A DNA stretch of 11,616 nucleotides. Origin: Candidatus Latescibacterota bacterium. GTDB lineage: Bacteria > Latescibacterota > UBA2968 > UBA8231. Location: assembly GCA_022827165.1 (NCBI GenBank), contig JAJDTN010000263.1, positions 1-11,616 of the forward strand, read 5' to 3'. Positions 1 through 6,927 of the stretch are shown here, in pieces. Made by a program: the position numbers and the translations under genes. The notes beneath the pieces were generated by a model. It ran no database searches and was not told the origin of the DNA. It saw only the letters and a list, made by a program, of their open reading frames with translations. The first letter of the stretch is position 1; every line of letters starts with the position of its first letter.

Positions 1-953
1 AGGCGCGCCGGCGAGATGGGGACGTCGACGACTGCGTCCTGGTTGTCCACCGTGCGCCGCAGTACATCGTAGTCCTGCAATTGGGGCACGAGCCGGCCGG
101 TGCCGTCCAGCACGAGATTCTGCCCGTCGTGCAGCATGAGCTCGAACTGGCGCAGGAAGTCGTTCTGGAAGGGATAGGCGGCAGCCGGTTGGACAGTGTT
201 GCGCGGGTAGAACCGGACCCGGTTGACGCCGATCGGGGCGCCAAGGTCGAGGACGACGAAAGTCCCCAGGGCCCCCCGCTCCCCCTTGCGCTGGAAGGCG
301 TCCTCCGAACCCTCCGGGGTGATCAGCTCGAGCAAGATCTCCTCCAGCTCCGCCTTGGGGACATCCTTGATCGCCGGCGCCTCGATGCGTCCGCCCCATC
401 CGAGGGCCAGGTGGGCCACGTTCCGCCCCCGGGCCAGATGGTCCGGCATCAAGGCGATGGGAAGCACCACCGGGTTGATGCCGGGCTGCCGCACTGCTTC
501 CAGGGCTTCGTCCACAACCTCGGCCGCCGACAGCAGGTCGGTTCCCGGGGCCAGCCGCAGGATGACCGAGAACAGGTTGCCGCCGGCCACGATCTCCGTC
601 TCCGACACCTCGGGGACCTGCTCCAGAGCCGCCGGCAGCGAGGTCGACAGCCGGTCCGTCAACTCGGCGACATCGCGGTCCACGGCGGTGATGACCGTCT
701 TGACCAGAAGCCGGGGCGCCGTGTCCCCGAGCCGTTCCAGGTCGATGAGGTCGCCCGGCGTGCTACCGATCTCGGTGAGCTGCCGCGCGACCTTGTATTC
801 CGGCGCGATCGTGGTGATGCCTTCGAGGAAGGACTCACCCGACCAGGACACGTTGCCGGAAGTGCCCACGCGCAACGTGTCCAGCGACACTGCGGGAGCC
901 GCCGCAACCAGGACCCAGGTCACGGCCGGAAGCCACGCTCTTCTCGGGGTCAT
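1..953 (-). CDS. Secreted discoidin-like protein, divergent paralogue (3' end missing)
   Basis: The minus strand is open from an ATG at 953-951 to the window edge: 317 complete codons and no stop, so the C-terminus is missing. A GGAGG at 965-961 sits 7 bases before the ATG and fixes the start. Residues 1-23 look like a Sec signal peptide: basic MTPRR, a hydrophobic stretch, then small residues with likely cleavage near APAVS/LDT. I see no confident domain at residues 24-165. From about 170 the protein resembles the product at 1049-3223: PDHLARGRNVAH recalls PDTLNLARDGVRD, the VVLDLGAPIGVNRVRFYPR stretch (233-251) matches its IVDLG...NRIRFFPR, and YDVLRRTVDNQDAVVDV (295-311) matches its WDVLLHETENQEIVVDL. 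That is a beta-sandwich, discoidin (F5/8 type C)-like pattern. It is transcribed away from the operon and shares its promoter region. Its third codon positions look somewhat less GC-rich than its neighbours'. The gene is real; its function is unknown, with surface or matrix binding inferred. Confidence 0.85.
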   Translation of the reverse strand, partial: MTPRRAWLPAVTWVLVAAAPAVSLDTLRVGTSGNVSWSGESFLEGITTIAPEYKVARQLTEIGSTPGDLIDLERLGDTAPRLLVKTVITAVDRDVAELTDRLSTSLPAALEQVPEVSETEIVAGGNLFSVILRLAPGTDLLSAAEVVDEALEAVRQPGINPVVLPIALMPDHLARGRNVAHLALGWGGRIEAPAIKDVPKAELEEILLELITPEGSEDAFQRKGERGALGTFVVLDLGAPIGVNRVRFYPRNTVQPAAAYPFQNDFLRQFELMLHDGQNLVLDGTGRLVPQLQDYDVLRRTVDNQDAVVDVPISPAR

Positions 954-960
954 GGCTCAG

Positions 961-965
961 CCTCC
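961..965 (-). promoter_or_regulatory. Ribosome binding site for the minus-strand secreted protein
   Basis: On the minus strand this reads GGAGG, 7 bases before the ATG at 953-951. It is a textbook Shine-Dalgarno sequence and supports that start for a gene that runs off the left edge. Confidence 0.7.
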
Positions 966-1033
966 AGGTGGATTGATTCGCCGGACCGACATGCTAATAT
1001 TGTATGACAATCCTTCCTCGCTGACGAGCAGCT

Positions 1034-1042
1034 GGAGAGGGG
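1034..1042 (+). promoter_or_regulatory. Ribosome binding site of the first operon gene
   Basis: GGAGAGGGG ends 6 bases before the ATG at 1049. The purine-rich stretch supports this start over the longer reading frame, which begins at 223 and would run through the divergent gene. Confidence 0.6.
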
Positions 1043-1048
1043 AAGAGC

Positions 1049-3223
1049 ATGACCCGCCCGAGATGGTTGAGCCCTATCGTGCCGGCGCTTCTGGCAGCCG
1101 GCTGCGTCTTGTGGAACCCGGCCCTGAGCCCGGCCTTCGACGTGTACGGGATCGGTGGGCAGGACGGCAACCCCTGGGGGGCGCCCATCTCTTTCCAGCC
1201 CGGGACCTCCCGGACTCTGGACGCGGACGGGCAGCCGACTGGCACCCGGACCCTGTCGACGATCCAGACCTTTCCCTCCTGGGGCGATACCCTGACCGAG
1301 CTGGTGACGGACAGCCGCGGAGGCGTGTGGCTGCAGCCGTTCTTCATTCCCGACACCCTGAACCTCGCCCGGGACGGTGTCCGCGACCGCATCAGCCGCG
1401 GCATCTCGAACAACATCATCACCAGCGGGACGTGCTACAACAACGCCTCCCAGGTGACCAAGTCGCGGCCCATGTTCGACGGCGATCCCACGACGGCGGC
1501 CTTCTACACCGCCAACGCCTCGGACGATCCGGAGGTGCGGCGCGGCTTCTACATCCAGAACACGATCGTCGACCTCGGCGTCAACTACCCGGTCAACCGC
1601 ATCCGCTTCTTCCCGCGCATCGGCAGCGAGAACGTCAAGTTCGACGAGATTCTCGAGGCGATGGCGGAGCCCAAGCTCGATCCCGGGGCCCTCCTGGAGG
1701 AGGACTTCTCCGGCAACTTCCTGCCCTGGTTCGAGGTGGCGGGAGCCCACGCCAGTCACAACTTCGCCGCCGCCTGCTACTGGCGCACCAGCACCAGCCC
1801 CTTCTTCCAGCGCATCCAGTACATCAACAACCCGCAGCCCGATCCCCGCTGGGACGTCCTGCTGCACGAGACGGAGAACCAGGAGATCGTCGTCGACCTG
1901 CGGTTCCCGACGCAGATGTTCCAGTGGATCACCTTCCGCCCCCTGAGGCCGATCCGCAGCTGGGAGGTCGCCGAATTCGAGGTCTTCGGGGAGGGGTTCG
2001 TCCCCCGGGCCGTGTACACCACCTCGGTCCTCGACCTGGGGCAACCGATGGCCCTGGGCCGCATCCGCTGGGAAGGCACCAGGGATCCGGAGGCGCGGCT
2101 GCTGGTGCGCACCCGAACGGGAGACGACCCCGACCCCAACCTCTACTGGGAGCCGAGCACCATCCCCGGAGAGTTGCGGGAGATCAGCCGCGAGGAGTGG
2201 GAGCGGGCCGACATCACCGAACGCCGCGTCACCCTGGATCGGGAGAACTGGAGTTTCTGGTCCTCACCCTACGACTGGGAGGAGTCGCTGATCGATCCGG
2301 CCGCCGATCCGGCCGACTGGACCGACGGCACGCCGATCCGGTCCCCCGGTCCGGCGCGCTACCTGCAACTGCAGATGATCTTCCTCTCGAAGGACGAGGA
2401 CGCGGCCAGGCTCCGGAAGATCGAGATCCAGTTCTCCAGGCCCGCTGCCAGCGTGGTCCTCGGCGAGGTCTGGCCTATCGACGCGGAACGCCTGGGGTCG
2501 ACGGCGTTCACCTACAGCGTCCTGCCCGACTTCGAGACCGAGGAGCAGGGCCTCGACCGGCTGGAGATCTTCACCCTCACCCGGGCCGACACGGTGCGGG
2601 CCGTGCGCGTCGACGGCGCGGAGATCGACATCCTCGACGAGTTCAGGCCGCAGATCCTGGAGGACCGGATCCTGCTCTCCCTGCCGGAGTTGCGGGGGCC
2701 GGGCGACGCCTTCAAGCTCATCGAGGTGGAGTTCGACACCCGCGTGGTGCGCTACGGGACCGAGTTCACCGGCTGGGTCTTCGACTCCGGTTCCACCGGG
2801 GTCAGGCAGCAGATCGAGGCGGGCGAGGCAAACATCGCTTTTCCCGGCAACGTCCTGGGGGTGCGCACGGGGGAGGTCGGGTCGGGGTTGATCGCCGGCG
2901 TCGTGGCGTCGCCCAATCCCTTCACGCCCAACGGCGACGGCGTCAACGACGAAGTCTTCTTCCGCTTCCAGGTGCACGAGCTGTCAGATCCCAGGGTGCT
3001 GGAGGTCTCCCTCCACGACCTGTCCGGCCGTCTGGTCCGCCGTCTGAGAGGCGACGCCGTCGTGCGCGGGATCTTCGGCGAGTCCGGGGCCGGTATCCTG
3101 GGCTGGGACGGCCGCGACGAGAGCGATGCTGCCGTGCCGGCGGGGGTCTACCTCTACCGGATCGTCCTCGAGACCGACTCCGGCGAGGAACAGCGGCTGG
3201 GGACGATTGCGGTGGCCTACTAG
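1049..3223 (+). CDS. Secreted discoidin-like protein with C-terminal FlgD-like sorting domain
   Basis: 724 residues, first gene of the operon. Residues 1-29 form a Sec signal peptide with likely cleavage after SPA, giving FDVYG as the mature start. LLAAGC (14-19) resembles a lipobox, but the paralogues have no cysteine there, so signal peptidase I is more likely. FDGDPTTA (143-150), IVDLGVNYPVNRIRFFPR (173-190) and WEVAEFEVFGEG (305-316) follow the discoidin/F5-8C pattern: a DGD-T loop, then strand and edge motifs. A second beta module starts near AVYTTSVLDLG (321-331), and a third near ARYLQLQMIF. The last 114 residues contain SPNPFTPNGDGVND (621-634), WDGRD (686-690) and VYLYR (700-704), the signature of FlgD-like/gliding-motility-type C-terminal domains used for surface sorting or anchoring in FCB bacteria. 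No catalytic motif is visible. I infer a surface glycan- or matrix-binding protein. Its stop lies inside the next gene. Confidence 0.9.
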   Translation: MTRPRWLSPIVPALLAAGCVLWNPALSPAFDVYGIGGQDGNPWGAPISFQPGTSRTLDADGQPTGTRTLSTIQTFPSWGDTLTELVTDSRGGVWLQPFFIPDTLNLARDGVRDRISRGISNNIITSGTCYNNASQVTKSRPMFDGDPTTAAFYTANASDDPEVRRGFYIQNTIVDLGVNYPVNRIRFFPRIGSENVKFDEILEAMAEPKLDPGALLEEDFSGNFLPWFEVAGAHASHNFAAACYWRTSTSPFFQRIQYINNPQPDPRWDVLLHETENQEIVVDLRFPTQMFQWITFRPLRPIRSWEVAEFEVFGEGFVPRAVYTTSVLDLGQPMALGRIRWEGTRDPEARLLVRTRTGDDPDPNLYWEPSTIPGELREISREEWERADITERRVTLDRENWSFWSSPYDWEESLIDPAADPADWTDGTPIRSPGPARYLQLQMIFLSKDEDAARLRKIEIQFSRPAASVVLGEVWPIDAERLGSTAFTYSVLPDFETEEQGLDRLEIFTLTRADTVRAVRVDGAEIDILDEFRPQILEDRILLSLPELRGPGDAFKLIEVEFDTRVVRYGTEFTGWVFDSGSTGVRQQIEAGEANIAFPGNVLGVRTGEVGSGLIAGVVASPNPFTPNGDGVNDEVFFRFQVHELSDPRVLEVSLHDLSGRLVRRLRGDAVVRGIFGESGAGILGWDGRDESDAAVPAGVYLYRIVLETDSGEEQRLGTIAVAY

Positions 3224-4043
3224 GGGGGACCGGCCCGCTTCGCGGTGCCTGGTCTGCCTGGTTCTGGGGGCTGCCGGATGCGCCGCTCCCGACCCCGGAC
3301 AGGAGAGCCGCCCGTCCCCCCCACCCGCCGACCCGGGCGAGATGGTCCGCATTCCCGGCGGGCCCTTCCGGCGCGGCGTCGACGACCCCAGGGGTCCGGA
3401 CGAGGGGCCGGCGCGGTCGATCCACTTGAGGCCGTTCTACATCGACCGATACGAGGTCACCTCCCGCCGATTCGCGGAGTTCGCGGCGGCCACGGGCCGG
3501 GTGACGGCGGCCGAAGCCGATTCGCAGGCGTCGCGTTCCTGGCGCTCTCCGGGGTCCCGCGGCGAGGCGGGGCCCGACCATCCGGTGGTCTACGTCACCT
3601 GGGACGAGGCGCGCGCCTACTGTGCCTGGCGCGGTGCCCGCCTGCCCACCGAGGCCGAATGGGAGAAGGCCGCCCGCGGGACCGACGGACGGCAGTGGCC
3701 CTGGGGCCACCGGGCCGTCGCGTCCCTGGCCAACGGCTGGGGATCCGCCGACCCCTGGGCGGAGACCTCACCGGCCGGCGCCTTTCCGGGCGGCGTCAGC
3801 CCCTACGGAGTCCACGACATGGCGGGCAACGTCTGGGAGTGGTGCGCCGACTGGTACGACCCCGACTACTACGTGGTGGCGCCGCGGCGGGACCCGCCCG
3901 GCCCCGAAGGGGGGCGCCTGCGCGTGGCCCGGGGCGGCAGCTGGACCAACCCGATCACCGTCCTGCGCACCTCCAACCGGCACGCCGTGCACCCGGAGGA
4001 CGCCGGCCCGGGCCTGGGATTCCGCTGTGCCTCTTCGGAGTAG
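3207..4043 (+). CDS. FGE-sulfatase-domain lipoprotein lacking catalytic cysteines
   Basis: The C-type-lectin-like fold of formylglycine-generating enzymes (FGE/SUMF1) is clear: MVRIPGGPF (46-54), the FYIDRYEVT segment near 77-85, YVTWDEARAYCAWRGARLPTEAEWEKAARG, YGVHDMAGNVWEWCADWY, RVARGGSW and the closing GFRC. True FGEs carry two active-site cysteines just after GGS. Here GGSWTNPITVLRTSNR has none, so sulfatase activation is unlikely; a binding or other modification role is more probable. The family also includes proteins that do not act on sulfatases. The start is chosen as TTG at 3207, the only usual start codon (ATG, GTG or TTG) in frame near the junction that yields a signal: 24 residues leading to LGAAGC with Cys25 as a possible lipidation site. 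GGGGA lies 3 bases upstream, which is close. An internal ATG at 3342 would begin inside the fold and lose the signal. It overlaps the upstream gene by 17 bases. No sulfatase gene is in the window. Confidence 0.85.
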   Translation: MRWPTRGDRPASRCLVCLVLGAAGCAAPDPGQESRPSPPPADPGEMVRIPGGPFRRGVDDPRGPDEGPARSIHLRPFYIDRYEVTSRRFAEFAAATGRVTAAEADSQASRSWRSPGSRGEAGPDHPVVYVTWDEARAYCAWRGARLPTEAEWEKAARGTDGRQWPWGHRAVASLANGWGSADPWAETSPAGAFPGGVSPYGVHDMAGNVWEWCADWYDPDYYVVAPRRDPPGPEGGRLRVARGGSWTNPITVLRTSNRHAVHPEDAGPGLGFRCASSE

Positions 4044-6927
4044 GGCCGGGGCCCTCGCGGGGCTGCTGCTGGCCGGCGTCTCCCCCGGGGCGGCCGAGGT
4101 GATCGATCTCGGCTTCGACCGCGTGGAGTGGCGCTTCGAGAGCCGGGGCCGCTACCTGGAGGTCGCCGACCCCCGCGGTCTGCGCCAGATCTTCCACCCG
4201 TGGGCGGAGGCCGAGGCCGGCGACCACGGATCCCTGACCACTCGCGTGCGCCTGCCCGCCCACTGGCAGGGGCCGGTGTGGCTCAACCTCTTCGCCGAGG
4301 ACACCTACGTCGGCGAGGGTTGGGACCAGGCCCGGGCCGGGTGGACCCACACCTACGCCTCGGCCCACCACTTCGCCGGCCACCGGTTCAAGCAGGTCCT
4401 CGTGAACGGGCGCCTCGTCTGGGAGCGCGACGTGGGCGACGCCGAGGGGGCCGGCAGCTACGTCCACGTCGACCTCGGCGAGCTGGCGCCGGGGGGCGAG
4501 TTCGACCTGACCCTGCGCATCTTCGACCGGGTGGCCTCGGCCGAGGGGCTGCCCGGGGACGAGTTCTTCCTCGGCGTGTGGAGCTGGGACGGACTCGCCG
4601 ACCCGGAGGCGGCGCGCCGGAAGTTCTACACGCGCCTGTTCCTCGGCGACATGGCCCTGAGCCCCGAGCCGCTGTCGTGGGAGCGGAACCCCGCCCGCCG
4701 GCCGGTCCCCTTCGCCCCCGTGACGGCCGTCTCGGTCGATCCGGCGGCCGAAGGCCGGCACACCTTCCGGCTGGACGCGCCGGCCGGCCTGCCGCCCGAA
4801 GGCTACCCGGCGACCTGGGGAGTGCCCTTCGCCCGGGGCCGCCTCCCCGACCCGGCCCGCGTGCGCATGGTGGGGGCCGAGGGCGAGGCGCTCCCCCTGC
4901 AGACGCGGGTGCTGACGCGCTGGGACGACGGCAGCGTGCGCTGGCTCCTCCTCGACTTCCCGGCCCGGACGCAAGACCGCGGGAGCGGCCTCACCCTGGA
5001 GTACGGCGCGGCGGTGAAGCCGCGGCCGCCGGCGGCAGGACTCACCGCCGCCGCCGACGGCGAGGGTATTCGCGTCGACACGGGGGTGCTGAGCTTCCGG
5101 GTCCGCCGCGGCGCGGAGAACCTCCTCGAGGCGGTCGACCTGGGGGGCCGCCGCCTGGCGGATGGGCTCGTGGGCCGCGTCGTCACCCGCGACGGCTGGG
5201 AACGCACCCGCTGGCGGGCGGTGGCCGATTCCGTGTCGGTGGAGGAGGCGGGATCCGAGCGAGTGACGGTGCTCGCCACGGGGAGGCTGGCCGCCGGAGA
5301 CCGCAGCCTGGGGCGGTTCACCCTGCGCGTGCACGCCTGGCGCGGCCGGCCCTGGATCCGCCTGTTCTTCCGGATCTTCAACGACACCGCCGCCCCGGCG
5401 CAGCTGGTGGAGGAGATCTCCCTGAGACTGCAGACCACCCTGGAGGACGGGGAGGCGGTGGCCGGCGCGCACCGCTCGCCTACCGGCGACTCCGAGATGG
5501 AGCGTCTGCTGGTGCGCCAGCACCGCGCCGACGGTTTCGAGGTCTTCGGGGGTGACGACCGGCGCCAGGAGCGGGGCACCCACTGGGAGGCGCCCATGGC
5601 CCTCGAGGGCGGGGGCCTGGGGGTGGCGGGGCAGGTGCGGCACTTCCGCCAGCTCTATCCCAAGCGCATGTGGGCCGGCCAGGGGGGGCAACTCGTCTTC
5701 GACCTCTTCACCCCCACCATCGAGTACGAGCAGTACGTCATGTCCCGCGGGGAGGCGCGCCGGCACGAGCTGCTCCTGTGCTTCTACGAGGGAGGCCTGG
5801 ATCCCCACCTGCCCGCCTTCGAGGCCTTCGCCCGGCCGCCGGCGCTGTTCTCGCCCGAGTGGTACGCCGGCAACGGCGCCCTCGGCCTCGGGGCGCCCCT
5901 GACGGCCGCCTCGGACGGACCCCTGCACGACCTGATCGCCGCCGTAGGCGCCCCGGGCCTGGCCTGCACCCAGCCCCTGGGTCTGCGCAACTGGCCGGAC
6001 CACTACTCCGACTCGGTCTACTCGGCCTACCGCGGCACCTGGGGGAACATGTACCAGGAGGTCGACTACGGGGCCCTGGCGGTCTCCCTCCTGGCCGGGC
6101 GGCGGGACTTCTTCGACTACGCCGAGGCCTACCAGCGCCACTTCATCGACCTGGACATCTGCCACTACCACCCTGACCCGGACTTCGTCGGGGCCAGCTA
6201 CGGCATCGCCCCCTATCACACCGGCAGCCGGCCGTACGCCCTCAACGCGCCGGTCTCCGGCCTCTTCCTGCTGTGGTCGCTCACCGGCGACGAGGACGCC
6301 TTCGCCGCCGCCGCCGGCATCGCCGACTGGCTGGTGAAGGAGGAGATCGGCGTCGGCGCCGGATCGGGGCGCGCCGCGGGGTGGCCCCTGCGCAGCGCCG
6401 TCATCGCCTGGGAGCACACCGGCCGGGAGCGCTACCTGGAGTTCGCCGCCGGCCTGGCCGGCGCCGCCCTGAAGCAGCTCCATCCCCGTCTCGGCCACTT
6501 CAGCGAGCCCCCCGCCACCTGGCACTACCGCGGCGGCGTCCCGGGGATGAACGCCATCCTGGCGGCGGGCCTGATGCGCTACTGGCGGGCCAGCGGCGAC
6601 GAGGCGGCGGGGCGGGCCGTCTCGCAACTGGCCCATGACATGGCCTACAGCTGGATGCATCCCACCGAGCCGGGCTTCATCCACGGCAACGATCCGCTGC
6701 AGCACGTCTACCTGGTGGCGTATGCCCTGCAGGACGTGCTGCCCCTGTTCTGGGGCTACGAGCTGACGGGGGATGCGGCCTTCCTCGACAAGGCGCAACA
6801 GGTGATGGAGGCCTGCATCCTGGCCGACGAGTACCGCGGACGCGCCCTCGGACTCAGCCGTTACTGGGAGCTTCAGGACGTGCTCCACTACCGGGCCGTC
6901 CACCGCCGGCTGCAGGCCGGTGAGTAG
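4027..6927 (+). CDS. Secreted exo-rhamnogalacturonan lyase-like protein (PL26/YetA type)
   Basis: 966 residues from a GTG at 4027, chosen because it gives a clean signal peptide (MPLRSRAGALAG..., cleavage near GAA/EV at residue 23); upstream in-frame codons only shadow the previous gene. Residues about 24-225 form an extra N-terminal beta-rich domain I cannot name, possibly carbohydrate-binding. Residues 245-345 carry the RIFT-barrel pattern of PcRGLX/YetA-like proteins: WGVPFARGRLP, then LPLQTRVLTRWDDGSVRWL (289-307). A central beta-sandwich follows (about 345-600). The C-terminal part (about 610-966) is rich in aromatic residues, His and Asp and is helical, as expected for an alpha/alpha toroid, with WGNMYQEVDYG (672-682) and ICHYHPDPDF (711-720). 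Relatives release unsaturated galacturonosyl-rhamnose units from rhamnogalacturonan I. The true substrate here is unproven, since the family is broad. It overlaps its upstream neighbour by 17 bases and the downstream gene by 8, implying coupled translation. A heparinase-like or other glycan lyase is the alternative. Confidence 0.8.
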   Translation: MPLRSRAGALAGLLLAGVSPGAAEVIDLGFDRVEWRFESRGRYLEVADPRGLRQIFHPWAEAEAGDHGSLTTRVRLPAHWQGPVWLNLFAEDTYVGEGWDQARAGWTHTYASAHHFAGHRFKQVLVNGRLVWERDVGDAEGAGSYVHVDLGELAPGGEFDLTLRIFDRVASAEGLPGDEFFLGVWSWDGLADPEAARRKFYTRLFLGDMALSPEPLSWERNPARRPVPFAPVTAVSVDPAAEGRHTFRLDAPAGLPPEGYPATWGVPFARGRLPDPARVRMVGAEGEALPLQTRVLTRWDDGSVRWLLLDFPARTQDRGSGLTLEYGAAVKPRPPAAGLTAAADGEGIRVDTGVLSFRVRRGAENLLEAVDLGGRRLADGLVGRVVTRDGWERTRWRAVADSVSVEEAGSERVTVLATGRLAAGDRSLGRFTLRVHAWRGRPWIRLFFRIFNDTAAPAQLVEEISLRLQTTLEDGEAVAGAHRSPTGDSEMERLLVRQHRADGFEVFGGDDRRQERGTHWEAPMALEGGGLGVAGQVRHFRQLYPKRMWAGQGGQLVFDLFTPTIEYEQYVMSRGEARRHELLLCFYEGGLDPHLPAFEAFARPPALFSPEWYAGNGALGLGAPLTAASDGPLHDLIAAVGAPGLACTQPLGLRNWPDHYSDSVYSAYRGTWGNMYQEVDYGALAVSLLAGRRDFFDYAEAYQRHFIDLDICHYHPDPDFVGASYGIAPYHTGSRPYALNAPVSGLFLLWSLTGDEDAFAAAAGIADWLVKEEIGVGAGSGRAAGWPLRSAVIAWEHTGRERYLEFAAGLAGAALKQLHPRLGHFSEPPATWHYRGGVPGMNAILAAGLMRYWRASGDEAAGRAVSQLAHDMAYSWMHPTEPGFIHGNDPLQHVYLVAYALQDVLPLFWGYELTGDAAFLDKAQQVMEACILADEYRGRALGLSRYWELQDVLHYRAVHRRLQAGE

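Larger units (their letters stand above)
954..1048. promoter_or_regulatory. Divergent intergenic promoter region
   Basis: This 95-base spacer separates two divergent, related genes and holds the only AT-rich patch nearby (about 991-1013). Plus strand: TTGATT at 973-978, a 16-base spacer, then TAATAT at 995-1000 preceded by TG at 992-993, an extended -10 arrangement. Minus strand: TCGTCA (1027-1022), a 17-base spacer, then TACAAT (1004-999). The two -10 elements overlap, so the two transcripts would compete or be controlled together. The boxes match the sigma-70 consensus at four to five of six positions, which is suggestive only. I found no convincing operator palindrome. Confidence 0.5.

Noticed and set aside
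1091..1105. Lipobox (LLAAGC) in the first operon protein
   Set aside because: It resembles a lipobox, but both paralogues lack a cysteine there and a signal peptidase I site fits the shared mature start better. Not fully excluded.
950..2044. 364-residue minus-strand open frame reaching the divergent promoter region
   Set aside because: Shadow of the discoidin-like gene. The true minus-strand gene starts at 953 with its own ribosome binding site.
223..3429. 1068-residue plus-strand open frame
   Set aside because: It crosses the divergent gene, the promoter region and the first operon gene in the wrong frame, and its sequence is Arg/Pro/Ser-rich without domains.
3207..4043. Genuine sulfatase-activating formylglycine-generating enzyme
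   Set aside because: The two catalytic cysteines after GGS are absent and no sulfatase gene is in the window.
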